From Sulfitobacter sp. D7 (GTDB lineage Bacteria; Pseudomonadota; Alphaproteobacteria; Rhodobacterales; Rhodobacteraceae): 64,000 nt of DNA. Of the stretch, positions 9,789 through 19,950 are shown in pieces (the first letter of the stretch is position 1; the number at the start of each line of letters is the position of its first letter). Location of the stretch: positions 434,001-498,000 of the forward strand of contig NZ_CP020694.1 of the NCBI RefSeq assembly GCF_003611275.1, given 5' to 3'. Position numbers and translations under genes: made by a program. Under the pieces are notes generated by a model that was not told where the DNA came from, ran no database searches, and saw only the letters and a program-made list of their open reading frames with translations.

Positions 9789-10148
9789 ATGAGGATTACC
9801 TTTGCACTCGCCGCGACTGCGGTGCTGGCGCTAAGCGGCCTGCCCGCGGCGGCGGAGTATGCCCGTATTCAGAGCAAGTCAGATTTTGTCGCGGCAGTGA
9901 ATGGCAAAAGGCTGACCCGTCCGCTCGTCAATCTGCAGGTGACCCCCGGCGGGGCCATCGCTGGCAAGGGGGCCGCTTGGCAGATCACCGGCAGTTGGTC
10001 GTGGAAAGACGGCTATTTCTGCCGCACGCTGGTTTGGGGCGGCAAGGATTTGGGCTATAATTGCCAAGTCGTGATGCGCGATGGCGCGAAACTCCGCTTC
10101 ACCTCTGACAAGGGTGCGGGCGAGTCGGCGGTGCTGACCCTGCGCTAA
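9789..10148 (+). CDS. Small exported hypothetical protein
   Basis: 119 residues with a clear Sec signal peptide (MRITFALAATAVLALSGLPAAA, predicted cut after AAA). The mature part is about 97 residues with beta-type sequence containing two Cys (YFCRTLV and YNCQVV) that could form a disulfide. GSWSWKDGYFCRT and the final SAVLTLR suggest a small beta-sandwich. A GGGAGG site precedes the ATG. I do not recognise a named family with certainty; similar short periplasmic proteins are common in roseobacters. It ends 6 bp before the convergent DUF1674 gene. Confidence 0.75.
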   Translation: MRITFALAATAVLALSGLPAAAEYARIQSKSDFVAAVNGKRLTRPLVNLQVTPGGAIAGKGAAWQITGSWSWKDGYFCRTLVWGGKDLGYNCQVVMRDGAKLRFTSDKGAGESAVLTLR

Positions 10149-10154
10149 GGCCGC

Positions 10155-10460
10155 TTAGAAATCGACGGCGATGCCTTTTTTCTCCCAATCGCCATAGCGC
10201 ACCGGCTCCGGCCCATCGCGCCCGCCCAGTTCAGCGGGCAGGTCCAGCGCGGCTGCGGTCTTGCGGCGCGCGGCGGCCTCGGCCAGCGCGCGCTGTGCGG
10301 CGGCAGGCAGATCGGGGCCGGGCTGCGGCGTCGGGTCATGCGGCGTGTCGGGGATCGGCTTTGGCCCCGGTTTGGGCTGCGGTGGCAGGTCCGGCGCGGG
10401 GCTAGGGGTTGGGTCAGGGCCGGGTTTGCTGTCGGGAATGGGGCGTTGATCGGGCATCAT
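10155..10460 (-). CDS. DUF1674 protein (SDHAF4-like succinate dehydrogenase assembly factor)
   Basis: About 101 residues. The C-terminal 25 residues ELGGRDGPEPVRYGDWEKKG...VDF are the DUF1674 signature shared with mitochondrial SDHAF4/Sdh8, which binds flavinylated SdhA during complex II assembly. The first half is an extreme Pro-rich low-complexity stretch (repeated PDxxPxPGPDP) that is likely disordered. Two adjacent ATGs (10460 and 10457) follow an AAGAGGA site. It is divergent from rsmB. The role in Complex II assembly is inferred from the eukaryotic homologue. Confidence 0.82.
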   Translation of the reverse strand: MMPDQRPIPDSKPGPDPTPSPAPDLPPQPKPGPKPIPDTPHDPTPQPGPDLPAAAQRALAEAAARRKTAAALDLPAELGGRDGPEPVRYGDWEKKGIAVDF

Positions 10461-10554
10461 GGTCCTCTTGAGCCAAGTTCTCCCTTGATATACGTCGCGC
10501 GCTGGCCCAGACAACCCGGCAACCCCTCAAGCGAGACCCAGATAGGACATGACC

Positions 10555-11826
10555 ATGGCAGACACAGGCGTTCAGGCCCGCAGAAGCGCGGTATATCTGC
10601 TGGATCAGATTTTGGGCGAAGAGCCGCGACTGATGTCGGAACTGCTCGCCTCCGGCGCGTTGGACAAGCTGCCCCCCGATGACCGGGCGCGGGCACAACG
10701 TCTGGCACAGGACACGCTACGCGGGTTGGAGCGTGCCGACCGGCTGTTGCAAAAACATCTGCAAAAGGCCCCGCCGTTGACCGTGCGCAACGTGCTGCGC
10801 GTCGGCACGATTGAGCTGTGTCAGGGCGGCGCGGCGCATGGGGTCGTGAACACGATGGTCAATCTCGTGTCGCAGCATCGCACGCTGAGCCATCTCAAGG
10901 GGCTGACCAACGCCGTGCTGCGCAAGATCGCCGCACAGGGGCCTGAGGCTTGGGGCGCCCTGCGCGCACCGCGCTTGCCCAAATGGCTGCGCGGTCCACT
11001 GGCCGAGGCTTGGGGCACCGACGCCATCGCCAAGATGGAAGAGGCGCATTTCGCGGGCGCACCGCTGGATCTGACCGCCAAGGGTGATCCGGCCGCCTTG
11101 GCCGAGGCCGTGGGCGGCACGCTCTTGCCGACAGGATCGGTGCGCGTAATGAACGCAGGGCAGGTCTCCACCATGCCCGGCTTTGCCGAAGGTGACTGGT
11201 GGGTGCAGGATGCCGCCGCTGCGATCCCGGTGCGGGTGCTGGCCCCGACGGAAGGTGAAACCGTGCTCGACCTCTGCGCCGCGCCGGGGGGCAAGACCAT
11301 GCAGCTTGCCGCTGCGGGGGCCGTTGTCACTGCCGTTGACCAATCGCATCCACGGATGCAGCGGGTGAAGGAAAACCTTGCCCGCGTGGGGCTTAAGGCC
11401 AAGACGCTCACCAGGGACGCCCGTGCCGTAGAGGGCGCGTTCGACGCGATCCTGCTCGACGCGCCCTGTTCCGCCACCGGCACCATCCGTCGCCACCCCG
11501 ATCTGCCCCATGCCAAGGATGGCTCGGAATTCGGGGACCTGATTGAACTGCAATCCGAGTTGATCGACCACGCATGGACCCTGCTGAAACCCGGCGGGCG
11601 GCTGGTGTTCTGTACCTGTAGCCTGCTGCCCGACGAGGGCGAAGTGCAGGTCGATGAGGCGTTGGAACGGCACGGCGACATGACGGTCGACCGCGCTGCG
11701 CTGGAGTTGCCGGGGGTCGCGGCTGAGTGGGTCACCGAAGAGGGCGGGTTGCGTCTGCGTCCTGACTTTTGGGCTGACAAAGGCGGGATGGACGGTTTCT
11801 ATATCGCGTGTCTGCGGAAGGGCTGA
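10555..11826 (+). CDS. rsmB: RsmB/NOP family 16S rRNA (cytosine-C5)-methyltransferase
   Basis: 423 residues: an N-terminal NusB-like RNA-binding domain (about 1-140) and a C-terminal SAM-dependent methyltransferase. SAM motif I is LDLCAAPGGKTMQLA. The two catalytic Cys lie in DAPCSATGTIRRHPD and VFCTCSLLPDEGE. The second ATG (10555) was chosen because AGGA sits 7 bp before it but only 1 bp before the ATG at 10549. It is predicted to modify 16S C967. It stops 3 bp before the convergent PhnD-like gene. Confidence 0.92.
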   Translation: MADTGVQARRSAVYLLDQILGEEPRLMSELLASGALDKLPPDDRARAQRLAQDTLRGLERADRLLQKHLQKAPPLTVRNVLRVGTIELCQGGAAHGVVNTMVNLVSQHRTLSHLKGLTNAVLRKIAAQGPEAWGALRAPRLPKWLRGPLAEAWGTDAIAKMEEAHFAGAPLDLTAKGDPAALAEAVGGTLLPTGSVRVMNAGQVSTMPGFAEGDWWVQDAAAAIPVRVLAPTEGETVLDLCAAPGGKTMQLAAAGAVVTAVDQSHPRMQRVKENLARVGLKAKTLTRDARAVEGAFDAILLDAPCSATGTIRRHPDLPHAKDGSEFGDLIELQSELIDHAWTLLKPGGRLVFCTCSLLPDEGEVQVDEALERHGDMTVDRAALELPGVAAEWVTEEGGLRLRPDFWADKGGMDGFYIACLRKG

Positions 11827-11829
11827 CCC

Positions 11830-12579
11830 TCACGCCCCGTCGGGTGGGGAGGGCACAGCGAGGTATGCGGATTTCGGTATCTCGACCAGGCCGCGCAGGC
11901 CCAGCGTCGCGGCATCCTCGGGCGTAAGCCCGGCGATGGCATCGAGGACCGCTGCAAATGTGGCTTCGCGATCGGTATCTGCCGCCGCGATATAGGGCAG
12001 GCCGGGCGTCGGCGTCGTGGTTTCCAGCACCCGCAAGCCACCCGCGAAAGCGTCATACCGCTGGATCAGCCGCCACGACACCCCGTCCAGCGCCGCAATA
12101 TCCGCCCGCCCCTCGGCCACGGTTTTGGCGGAGTTCCGGTGCCCGTGGCTTTGACTGCGATCTGCAAACCAGAAACCCTCTGCGCTGCAATGCGCGTAGG
12201 CGGCGGCGTAGCCTGACTGCGAAAACGTCTGGTTGTAGGTGAACCGCGCCGCGCGAAAGTCGGAAATTGTTTCACGGGGATCATTGGCGCGGACCACGAA
12301 GACGCTGTTGTAATAGCCCTGCGGGCAGCCCTCAACGGCAAAGTCTGGTGTCCCGATCAGCGTAACATGGTCGTGCAGCCACAGGCGGTAGGGCATCCCG
12401 CAGGTTTGCGAAAGGGTCAGGTCGCGGGCTTTCCCGACCGCGAATTCCTCTCGCGCATTGTCCAACTCTTCCGGGGCCACAACGCCTCGCGCGCGCAGCC
12501 CGTCGCGGATCAACGCCCAGTAGCGGGCCGTGGCCGCGGCGGTTTCTGGCCGTAGGTACATCATCAGGCTGGCGATCAT
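11830..12579 (-). CDS. PhnD/SsuA/transferrin-fold binding protein without signal peptide
   Basis: 249 residues matching phosphate/phosphonate-type periplasmic binding proteins (domain features LTLSQTCGMPYRLW, YYNSVFVVRA, FTYNQTFSQSGYAA and ADIAALDGVSWRLI). Unlike transporter receptors, it begins MIASLMMYLRPETAAATARY with no Sec, Tat or lipoprotein signal, and no permease or ATPase gene is adjacent. GGAG lies 8 bp before the start. It could be a cytosolic sensor or a scavenging-type protein; the ligand is unknown. Confidence 0.75.
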   Translation of the reverse strand: MIASLMMYLRPETAAATARYWALIRDGLRARGVVAPEELDNAREEFAVGKARDLTLSQTCGMPYRLWLHDHVTLIGTPDFAVEGCPQGYYNSVFVVRANDPRETISDFRAARFTYNQTFSQSGYAAAYAHCSAEGFWFADRSQSHGHRNSAKTVAEGRADIAALDGVSWRLIQRYDAFAGGLRVLETTTPTPGLPYIAAADTDREATFAAVLDAIAGLTPEDAATLGLRGLVEIPKSAYLAVPSPPDGA

Positions 12580-12744
12580 CGGTGCGCTCCGGTTGCGGTG
12601 CCCTTGTTTAGGCGGCACCCCTGCGGGCTGGCAACCGTCCGTTCCCCGCCGATCCCCCGGCGCGCGGGGAAAATCCGGTGACTCATTGCAGGGCCGCGGT
12701 TATGCTGCCGCCAAACGCCATCAGAGCGTCAGGGGCAGCTTGAT

Positions 12745-14493
12745 ATGATTAATCTTTCCAGCGTCATGGCCCGAAGGGTGCGGTTTTTGAACCGCTGGCA
12801 CGCTTGGCGTGCGACCCGGGGCCGGGGGCGGGTGGCGGGTTTCACCGCGTCGCCCGAGCCGCGCACCATCGGCTCTTTCGCGCGGGGGCGGCAGTTGATG
12901 GCGGGCAATTACCTTTTTGCCGGCAGCCTGCTGACCGCGCCGCAGACCGCGATGTGGGATCTGACCCCGCCTGACCCTGCCTTTGCGGCGGAACTGCACG
13001 GTTTTGCATGGCTGGATGATCTTGCCGCCGTGGGGGATGCACGGGCGCGGGCGTCAGCGCAGGATTGGCTTTGGGGCTGGATCGACCGTTTCGGGCGCGG
13101 GCAGGGGCCGGGCTGGACCCCGGCGCTGACCGGTCGGCGGCTGATCCGCTGGATCAACCACGCACTTTTCATGCTGCGCGGGACGGACACCGCGCAGAGC
13201 GATGCCTTCTACCGGTCCCTCGAACAGCAGACCCGTTTCCTGTCAAAACGCTGGCGCGCCTCTGCGCCGGGCCTGCCGCGTTTCGAAGCGCTGACCGGGT
13301 TGATTTACGCGGGCCTGTCGCTGGAGGGGCTAGAGGAACTGGCCGATCCCGCCATCAAGGCATTAGCACGCGAATGTGCCAGCCAGATCGACGCCGAGGG
13401 CGGTCTGCCGACCCGAAACCCCGAAGAACTGCTCGCCGTTTTTACCCTGCTTACATGGGCCGCAGCGGCGCTCAGCGATGCAGGCCGCAGCACGCCCAAA
13501 GAGCACCTTACCGCGATTGAGCGTATCGCGCCGACCCTGCGCAGCCTGCGTCATGCCGATGGCGCCTTGGCGCGGTTTCATGGCGGCGGGCGCGGTATGG
13601 AGGGCTGGCTGGACCACGCGCTGGCGGCGGCCAAGGTCAAGACGCGGCAGCCTGATGGGCTGGCCATGGGCTATGCAAGGCTGTCGGCAGGGCGCACCAG
13701 CGTGATCGTCGATGCGGCGGCTCCGCCGGGCGGCGCGGCGTCGGGCAATGCCCATGCCTCGACACTGGCGTTCGAGCTGACCTCGGGGCGGCGGCCCTTG
13801 GTGGTGAACTGCGGCTCAGGCGCGTCTTTCGGGCTGGAATGGCGGCGGGCGGGGCGGGCCACGCCGTCGCATTCGGCCCTGTCGCTTGTCGGCCATTCCA
13901 GCGCCCGCCTGGCGGAGCCCGACCCCCACAGCGGGACAGAGGCGCTCATCGCGGGTCCGCGCCAAGTGCCAGTGGAGATCGGAGAGGCGGCGGATGGGCT
14001 GCGTTTTGAGGGCGGCCATGACGCCTATCTGCGCAGCCACGGGCTGACCCATGCGCGGCGGCTCGAACTCACCTCGGACGGGCGCGGGCTGACGGGGGAG
14101 GATATGCTGCTGGCGATAGAGGGGGCAGAGAAGCGGCGCTTTGATAAGGTGTTGAGCGCCACGCAACTGAAGGGCGTGCCTTTCGACATCCGTTTTCACC
14201 TGCATCCGGATGTCGATGCCACGGTCGACCTTGGCGGGGCTGCAATATCCATGGCGCTGAAAAGCGGTGAAATTTGGGTGTTTCGCCATGACGGTACGCA
14301 TAATCTGTCTTTGGAACCGGGGGTTTACCTTGAGACGACCCGGCTGAAGCCACGTGCTGCGCAGCAGATCGTGCTGACCGGATATGCCATGAACTATGCC
14401 ACGCGGGTGCGCTGGTCGTTGTCAAAAGCGCAGGAAACTGCGATTGGCGTGCGAGATTTGTCGATCGACGATCCCTATGCTGATGAAGACTGA
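12745..14493 (+). CDS. Heparinase II/III family protein
   Basis: 582 residues. The N-terminal two thirds is an alpha/alpha toroid (for example [20 protein letters not shown] and [15 protein letters not shown]). The C-terminal part is the heparinase II/III-like beta-sandwich ([20 protein letters not shown], and [13 protein letters not shown]). Characterised relatives cleave uronic-acid polysaccharides by beta-elimination, but no signal peptide is seen here, so a cytosolic or membrane-associated role and the true substrate are open. It is 16 bp upstream of purH on the same strand and probably co-transcribed with purH-lspA. Confidence 0.85.
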   Translation: MINLSSVMARRVRFLNRWHAWRATRGRGRVAGFTASPEPRTIGSFARGRQLMAGNYLFAGSLLTAPQTAMWDLTPPDPAFAAELHGFAWLDDLAAVGDARARASAQDWLWGWIDRFGRGQGPGWTPALTGRRLIRWINHALFMLRGTDTAQSDAFYRSLEQQTRFLSKRWRASAPGLPRFEALTGLIYAGLSLEGLEELADPAIKALARECASQIDAEGGLPTRNPEELLAVFTLLTWAAAALSDAGRSTPKEHLTAIERIAPTLRSLRHADGALARFHGGGRGMEGWLDHALAAAKVKTRQPDGLAMGYARLSAGRTSVIVDAAAPPGGAASGNAHASTLAFELTSGRRPLVVNCGSGASFGLEWRRAGRATPSHSALSLVGHSSARLAEPDPHSGTEALIAGPRQVPVEIGEAADGLRFEGGHDAYLRSHGLTHARRLELTSDGRGLTGEDMLLAIEGAEKRRFDKVLSATQLKGVPFDIRFHLHPDVDATVDLGGAAISMALKSGEIWVFRHDGTHNLSLEPGVYLETTRLKPRAAQQIVLTGYAMNYATRVRWSLSKAQETAIGVRDLSIDDPYADED

Positions 14494-14509
14494 CCAAGGA
14501 ACCAGCCCC

Positions 14510-16096
14510 ATGCCCGACCTCTATCCCATCAAACGCGCGCTTCTTTCCGTATCCGACAAGACCGGTCTTTTGGACCTTGGCCGCGCGCTGGCTGCGCGGG
14601 GCGTTGAGTTGCTCAGCACTGGCGGCACCGCTAAAGCGCTGCGCGAGGCGGGGCTTGAGGTGCTGGATGTGGCCGATGTGACGGGCTTTCCCGAGATGAT
14701 GGACGGGCGCGTGAAAACGCTGCACCCGGTGGTCCACGGCGGTCTGCTGGCCCTGCGCGACAACGATGAGCACGTCGGCGCGATGACCGAACATAACATC
14801 GGCGCGATCGATCTGGTGGTGGTGAACCTTTATCCGTTTGAGGAAACCGTCGCCAAGGGCGCGGAATACGGCGAGGTGATCGAGAACATCGACATCGGCG
14901 GCCCGGCGATGATCCGTTCGGCGGCCAAGAACCACGGCTTCGTCAATGTCGTGGTCGATGTTGAGGACTACGCCGAAGTCATCGCTGAGATGGAGGCCAA
15001 CGACGGCCAGACCACCTATGCCCTGCGCCAGCGCTTGGCCCAAACCGCCTATGCCCGCACCGCGGCCTATGACACCGCTGTCAGCACATGGATGGCCGAG
15101 CAGGTCGCAGGCACCCCGCGCCGCCGGACCTTTGGCGGCACGCTGGCGCAAACCCTGCGCTATGGTGAGAACCCGCACCAGCAGGCGGCTTTCTACACCG
15201 ATGGCTCCACCGCCCCCGGTCTGGCGAACGCCGTGCAGCATCAGGGCAAGGAACTGTCCTACAACAACATCAACGACACCGACGCCGCCTTTGCGCTGGT
15301 CAGCGAATTTGACCCTAAAGACGGCCCCGCCTGCGCGATCATCAAACACGCCAACCCCTGCGGCGTGGCACGGGGTGAGACGATGCTCGACGCCTACAAA
15401 CGCGCCTTTGACTGTGACCGTACCTCGGCCTTTGGTGGCATCATCGCGCTGAACCAGCCGCTCGACGGCCCGACTGCCGAAGCCATTGCTGCGATCTTTA
15501 CTGAAGTCGTCATCGCCCCCGGCGCGGATGAGGATGCCAAACGCATCTTTGCCGCCAAGAAGAACCTGCGTCTGCTGACCACCGAAGGTCTGGCCGATCC
15601 GGCAAGCGCGGCACTGGCCGTGCGCCAAGTCTCCGGCGGGTTTCTGGTGCAAGACAAAGACGTGGGCCGGGTTAGCCGCGACGATCTGAAAGTGGTGACC
15701 AAGCGCAAGCCGTCGGATCAAGAACTCGACGACATGCTGTTTGCTTGGACCGTGGCGAAACACGTCAAATCCAACGCCATCATCTATGTCAAAGACGGTG
15801 CCACCGTCGGCGTCGGCGCAGGCCAGATGAGCCGGGTGGACAGCACCCGCATCGCCGCGCGCAAGGCCCAAGACATGGCCGAGGTGATGGACATCGACGC
15901 ACCCCTGACCCAGGGCTCGGTCGTGGCATCCGATGCGTTCTTCCCCTTCGCCGACGGTCTGATCACAGCGGCAGAAGCTGGTGCCACGGCACTGATCCAG
16001 CCCGGCGGCTCCATGCGCGACGACGAGGTGATCGCCGCAGCGGATGAAGCGGGCCTTGCCATGGTCTTCACCAACATGCGCCACTTCCGGCACTAA
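14510..16096 (+). CDS. purH: Bifunctional AICAR transformylase / IMP cyclohydrolase
   Basis: 528 residues, the normal PurH length. It performs the last two steps of IMP synthesis. The N-terminal MGS-like cyclohydrolase domain shows [32 protein letters not shown] and [14 protein letters not shown]. The C-terminal transformylase domain carries [13 protein letters not shown] and ends FTNMRHFRH. The start has AAGGA 9 bp upstream and follows the heparinase-like gene by 16 bp. Confidence 0.98.
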   Translation: MPDLYPIKRALLSVSDKTGLLDLGRALAARGVELLSTGGTAKALREAGLEVLDVADVTGFPEMMDGRVKTLHPVVHGGLLALRDNDEHVGAMTEHNIGAIDLVVVNLYPFEETVAKGAEYGEVIENIDIGGPAMIRSAAKNHGFVNVVVDVEDYAEVIAEMEANDGQTTYALRQRLAQTAYARTAAYDTAVSTWMAEQVAGTPRRRTFGGTLAQTLRYGENPHQQAAFYTDGSTAPGLANAVQHQGKELSYNNINDTDAAFALVSEFDPKDGPACAIIKHANPCGVARGETMLDAYKRAFDCDRTSAFGGIIALNQPLDGPTAEAIAAIFTEVVIAPGADEDAKRIFAAKKNLRLLTTEGLADPASAALAVRQVSGGFLVQDKDVGRVSRDDLKVVTKRKPSDQELDDMLFAWTVAKHVKSNAIIYVKDGATVGVGAGQMSRVDSTRIAARKAQDMAEVMDIDAPLTQGSVVASDAFFPFADGLITAAEAGATALIQPGGSMRDDEVIAAADEAGLAMVFTNMRHFRH

Positions 16097-16111
16097 GCGA
16101 AGGGCAGCACT

Positions 16112-16600
16112 ATGCGGACATTCGGCATCGCGGCCTTCGTGGCCTTTCTCATCGACCAGATCAGCAAATATGTGGTCATTCACATGATGGAACTGGCACG
16201 TATCCGCTCCATCGAAGTGCTGCCTCCGGTGCTGAATTTCCGCTATGGCGAAAACCGGGGCATCAACTTTGGCCTCGGGGGTGACATGAGCCAATGGGTG
16301 CTGGTCGTGGTGGCGCTGGTGATCTGCGCGGGCGTCACTCTGTGGCTCTGGCGCAGCCCGCATGGGCGGTGGGCACAGCTGAGCGGCGGCCTGTTGGTCG
16401 GCGGGGCGCTGGCGAATGTGGCGGACCGGCTGATCTATGGCTATGTGCTGGATTTCCTGAACAACTCTTGCTGTGGCATCAACAACCCTTTCGTCTACAA
16501 CTTGGCGGATGTCTTTATCTTCGCAGGTGCCTTGGGGCTGATCCTCTTTACCGGAGAGCCAAAAAGCGCGCCCAAGCGCCGGGGCAAAAAAGGTCAGTGA
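16112..16600 (+). CDS. lspA: Lipoprotein signal peptidase (signal peptidase II)
   Basis: 162 residues, with four hydrophobic segments. It cleaves prolipoproteins before the lipid-modified Cys in the inner membrane. The two aspartyl active-site boxes are visible: GGALANVADRLIYGYVLDFL, and YNLADVFIFAGALGL. The basic tail KSAPKRRGKKGQ is cytoplasmic. It is 15 bp after purH and 52 bp before a predicted lipoprotein gene, which would be a client. Confidence 0.95.
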   Translation: MRTFGIAAFVAFLIDQISKYVVIHMMELARIRSIEVLPPVLNFRYGENRGINFGLGGDMSQWVLVVVALVICAGVTLWLWRSPHGRWAQLSGGLLVGGALANVADRLIYGYVLDFLNNSCCGINNPFVYNLADVFIFAGALGLILFTGEPKSAPKRRGKKGQ

Positions 16601-16652
16601 CATTGCCCGCTTGCCTGCGATATTGAACAAGCAGACCCCGAAAGGAGACACC

Positions 16653-17165
16653 ATGCGTCGCATTGCCCTCATCAGCTTGATCCCGCTGGCCCTCGCCGCC
16701 TGCAGCAATCAGGGCCTTCGCGATTTGCAGCCTGTTTCTGATGGGCCGGATGAATTCCTGATCCAGCCGGTCAAGCCATTGGAGCGGCCCGACAATCTGA
16801 ACGCGCTGCCCGCCCCCGCGCCGGGGCAGGCGAACCTGACAGATCGGTCGGCGGTGGCCGAAGGTGTGGCCGCATTTGGCGGACGTTTGGACACTTCTAC
16901 CGCCATCCCCGCAGGGGACGCCGCACTGGTGCAGCACGCAGGCCGGATGGGTGTACAGCCCGGTATTCGGGCCGACTTGGCCCAGTCTGATGCGGAGTTC
17001 CGCAAGGGCAGAGGGCGCTTCACCCAGTTCCGCATCGTGCCGGTGGACCGCTACAGCCAAGCCTATAAGCGCCAAACCCTTGACGCCCATACTGAGGCGG
17101 AACGCTGGCGCAATGCGGGCGGGCGCACGCCGTCTTACCCTCCGCAAGACACACGTTTTCGCTAG
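16653..17165 (+). CDS. DUF3035 lipoprotein
   Basis: 170 residues. The signal MRRIALISLIPLALAAC ends in an LAAC lipobox, so the mature protein starts at Cys17 and is lipid anchored. The remainder is Pro- and Ala-rich (EFLIQPVKPLERPDNLNALP, then a charged C-terminal segment) as in DUF3035 proteins of alphaproteobacteria; function unknown. An AAAGGAGA site precedes the ATG. It sits between lspA and the M16 peptidase pair. Confidence 0.85.
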   Translation: MRRIALISLIPLALAACSNQGLRDLQPVSDGPDEFLIQPVKPLERPDNLNALPAPAPGQANLTDRSAVAEGVAAFGGRLDTSTAIPAGDAALVQHAGRMGVQPGIRADLAQSDAEFRKGRGRFTQFRIVPVDRYSQAYKRQTLDAHTEAERWRNAGGRTPSYPPQDTRFR

Positions 17166-17229
17166 GCTTCTTGAAAGTAGCGCCAGACCGCGTAGGTAAT
17201 GCGGGAGGCGATATATTTCGAGGTAAGCA

Positions 17230-18576
17230 ATGATCCGACTGCCGATGATGGCGGCCCTGGTGGCGACGCTCTTCACAGCCCCCTCCGCGCAGGCGCGCGA
17301 TAACGAGAATGAGGCGGTAACCCATTTCACCCTCGATAACGGCATGGAGGTTGTGGTCGTCGAAGATCACCGCGCCCCGGTCGTGCAGCAGATGGTCTGG
17401 TACCGCGCGGGCTCTGCGGATGAGCCCAAAGGGTCATCCGGCGTGGCGCATTTTCTTGAACACCTGCTGTTCAAAGCCACCGATAAGCTGGAGTCGGGCG
17501 AGTTTTCGGCCACCGTCGCGGCCAACGGCGGGCGCGACAATGCCTTTACCAGCTACGATTACACCGCCTATTTCCAGCGCGTCGCCGCCGACCGCCTCGG
17601 CCTGATGATGGAAATGGAGGCTGACCGGATGAAGAACATCCGACTGACCCCCGAAAACATCGAAACCGAACGCGATGTGATCTTGGAAGAGCGCAATCAG
17701 CGGACCGAGAACAACCCCGCCGCCCTCTTCAGCGAACAACTCAACGCCGCGCAATTTCTCAACCACCGCTACGGCGTGCCGATCATCGGATGGAAACATG
17801 AGATGGAGGAGTTGGACCTTGAAGATGCGCTGTCGTTCTATGAGCTCTACTATTCGCCCAACAACGCCATCCTCGTCGTCTCCGGCGATGTGACGCCAGA
17901 GGACGTGCGCGAACTGGCCGAAGCCACCTATGGCCAAATCCCCGCCAACCCTGACCTGCCAGAGCGTCTGCGCACCGAGGAGCCGCCGCAGATTGCCGAG
18001 CGCCGTTTGATCTACAAAGACGCCCGCGTGGCGCAGCCCTATGTGCGCCGCTCCTACCTTGCCCAAGAGCGTGACAGCGGTGCGCAGGAAGAGGCGGCGG
18101 CGCTCTTTCTTCTCAGCGAATTGCTGGGCGGCGGCACGACCTCCTACCTCGCTGAAAAGCTGCAATTCGACGAACAGATCGCCAATTACACCGGCGCCTT
18201 CTACAAAGCCGATACGCTGGACGACACAACCTTTGACGTCGTCGTGCTGCCCGTGCCGGGTGTCAGTCTTCAACAGGCCGAAGAGGCGCTGGACGAGGTA
18301 TTGGTGCAGTTCATGGAAGCCGGGGTGGACCCAGAACACCTTGAGCGCCTTAAATCACAGTTGCGCGCCGATCAGATTTACGCCCGCGACGATGCAGATC
18401 GCGTTGCAAATCGCTACGGCTCGGCCCTTGCCATCGGCCTGACCGTCGAAGACGTGCAAGACTGGCCCGACGTGCTGCAAGCCGTCACCGCAGATGACAT
18501 CATGCAGGCGGCCCGCACCCTGTTCGACAAACGCGCATCGGTCACCGGTTGGCTGATGAAGGAGGACGCGCAATGA
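17230..18576 (+). CDS. M16 family zinc metallopeptidase, catalytic subunit (exported)
   Basis: 448 residues with an N-terminal Sec signal (through about residue 22, APSAQA). The inverted zinc motif HFLEH is at residues 74-78, and the downstream Glu lies in ERDVILEERNQR. It is therefore the active half of an M16B heterodimer. The C-terminal domain is the usual non-catalytic repeat. It overlaps the next M16 gene by 4 bp (ATGA), as expected for subunits made in equal amounts. It is probably a periplasmic peptide-degrading complex. Confidence 0.93.
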   Translation: MIRLPMMAALVATLFTAPSAQARDNENEAVTHFTLDNGMEVVVVEDHRAPVVQQMVWYRAGSADEPKGSSGVAHFLEHLLFKATDKLESGEFSATVAANGGRDNAFTSYDYTAYFQRVAADRLGLMMEMEADRMKNIRLTPENIETERDVILEERNQRTENNPAALFSEQLNAAQFLNHRYGVPIIGWKHEMEELDLEDALSFYELYYSPNNAILVVSGDVTPEDVRELAEATYGQIPANPDLPERLRTEEPPQIAERRLIYKDARVAQPYVRRSYLAQERDSGAQEEAAALFLLSELLGGGTTSYLAEKLQFDEQIANYTGAFYKADTLDDTTFDVVVLPVPGVSLQQAEEALDEVLVQFMEAGVDPEHLERLKSQLRADQIYARDDADRVANRYGSALAIGLTVEDVQDWPDVLQAVTADDIMQAARTLFDKRASVTGWLMKEDAQ

Positions 18577-19895
18577 AACTGTTCTACGCCCTGATCCTAA
18601 CGGTTTTCGCCGCACTCCCCGCCCGTGCCGAAGTCGACATCCAGCCCGTTACCAGCCCCGGCGGTATCGACGCTTGGCTGGTCGAAGAACATTCGATCCC
18701 CTTTGTTGCCTTGGAAATCCGTTTCCGGGGCGGCGCTTCACTGGACGCCCCCGGCAAACGCGGCGCGATCAACCTGATGACCGGCCTGTTGGAAGAGGGC
18801 GCAGGCGACATGGACGCGCGCGCCTTTAGCCGCGAGACCGAAGCGCTGGCAACCAACCTCAGCTTTGACGTGTCGGACGATTCGCTTTCCGTCTCGGCCC
18901 GTTTCCTGACCGAAAATCGCGAAGCCTCCATCGAGCTTCTGCGCGCCGCATTGTTAGAGCCGCGTTTTGACGAAGACGCGGTAGAGCGGGTGCGCGGTCA
19001 GGTGATCTCGAACATCCAGTCGAACCAGAAAGACCCGAACGACATCGCCCGCCAGACCTTCGACAAGATCGCGTTCGGCGACCACCCCTACGGCAGTTCG
19101 CTGAACGGCACGCTTGAGACGGTGGCCGGGTTGACCCGCGAGGACCTGATTGGGGCGCATAAGGCCGTGCTGGCCCGTGATCGCATCTATGTCGGCGCGG
19201 TAGGCGACATCACCCCCGAAGAACTGGGCGAGTTGCTCGATACGCTGTTGGGCGATCTGCCCGCCAAGGGCGCGCCGATGCCCCCGACTGCAGATGTTGA
19301 TATCCCCGCGGGCACGACAGTGGTCGATTTCGCCACACCGCAATCCGTTGCGATCTTCGGCCAGCCCGGCCTCGCGCAGGATGATCCCGATTGGTTCACG
19401 GCAACGGTGCTGAACCATGTCCTCGGCGGTGGCGGTTTCGAATCCCGCCTGATGACCGAGGTACGTGAGAAGCGCGGTCTGACCTATGGCGTCTATTCCT
19501 ACCTCGCCCCGCGCGATCTGGCTGAGACCTACCTCGGCTCCGTCAGTTCAGCCAACGACCGCATCGGTGAGGCTATTGAGGTGATCCGCGCCGAATGGGC
19601 CAAAGCCGCGACCGAAGGCATCACCCAAGAGGAACTGGAGGCCGCCAAGACCTATATCACCGGCGCCTATCCGCTGCGGTTTGACGGCAACAGCCCGATT
19701 GCCAATATCCTCGTCGGGATGCAGATGCTCGGCCTGCCGACCGACTATATCGCGACCCGCAACGACAAGGTCGAAGCGGTCACGCTGGACGACGTCAAGC
19801 GCGTCGCGGCGGATTTGCTGGACCCCGAAAACCTGCATTTCGTGGTGGTTGGCCAACCTGAAGGGCTTGAGGCTTCTACCCCACCACAAGAATGA
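18573..19895 (+). CDS. M16 family peptidase, non-catalytic partner subunit (exported)
   Basis: 440 residues with a signal peptide (MKLFYALILTVFAALPARA). It is homologous to the preceding protein but lacks the HxxEH zinc site: the equivalent region reads FRGGASLDAPGKRGAINLM. The C-terminal part has the Arg/Tyr substrate-binding segment REKRGLTYGVYSYL, the hallmark of the second subunit in such pairs. The start was set by the ATGA overlap with the upstream subunit. A strong terminator follows. Confidence 0.92.
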   Translation: MKLFYALILTVFAALPARAEVDIQPVTSPGGIDAWLVEEHSIPFVALEIRFRGGASLDAPGKRGAINLMTGLLEEGAGDMDARAFSRETEALATNLSFDVSDDSLSVSARFLTENREASIELLRAALLEPRFDEDAVERVRGQVISNIQSNQKDPNDIARQTFDKIAFGDHPYGSSLNGTLETVAGLTREDLIGAHKAVLARDRIYVGAVGDITPEELGELLDTLLGDLPAKGAPMPPTADVDIPAGTTVVDFATPQSVAIFGQPGLAQDDPDWFTATVLNHVLGGGGFESRLMTEVREKRGLTYGVYSYLAPRDLAETYLGSVSSANDRIGEAIEVIRAEWAKAATEGITQEELEAAKTYITGAYPLRFDGNSPIANILVGMQMLGLPTDYIATRNDKVEAVTLDDVKRVAADLLDPENLHFVVVGQPEGLEASTPPQE

Positions 19896-19897
19896 AA

Positions 19898-19927
19898 AAA
19901 GCGCCGCTCCCACGGGGGCGGCGCTTT
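19898..19927. terminator. Bidirectional terminator between M16 pair and ALDH16 gene
   Basis: Inverted repeat 19898-19907 with 19918-19927, extendable through a G-T pair to about 13 bp. It has A residues on one side and T on the other, so it can terminate both the plus-strand M16 genes and the minus-strand aldehyde dehydrogenase gene. Confidence 0.75.
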
Positions 19928-19950
19928 CAACTTGTCTCTGGTGACAGGGC

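Noticed and set aside
14069..16708. An 879-codon open frame opposite the heparinase gene end, purH, lspA and the DUF3035 start
   Set aside because: It spans several known genes on the opposite strand; composition is His/Gln/Gly-rich with no motif. A shadow.
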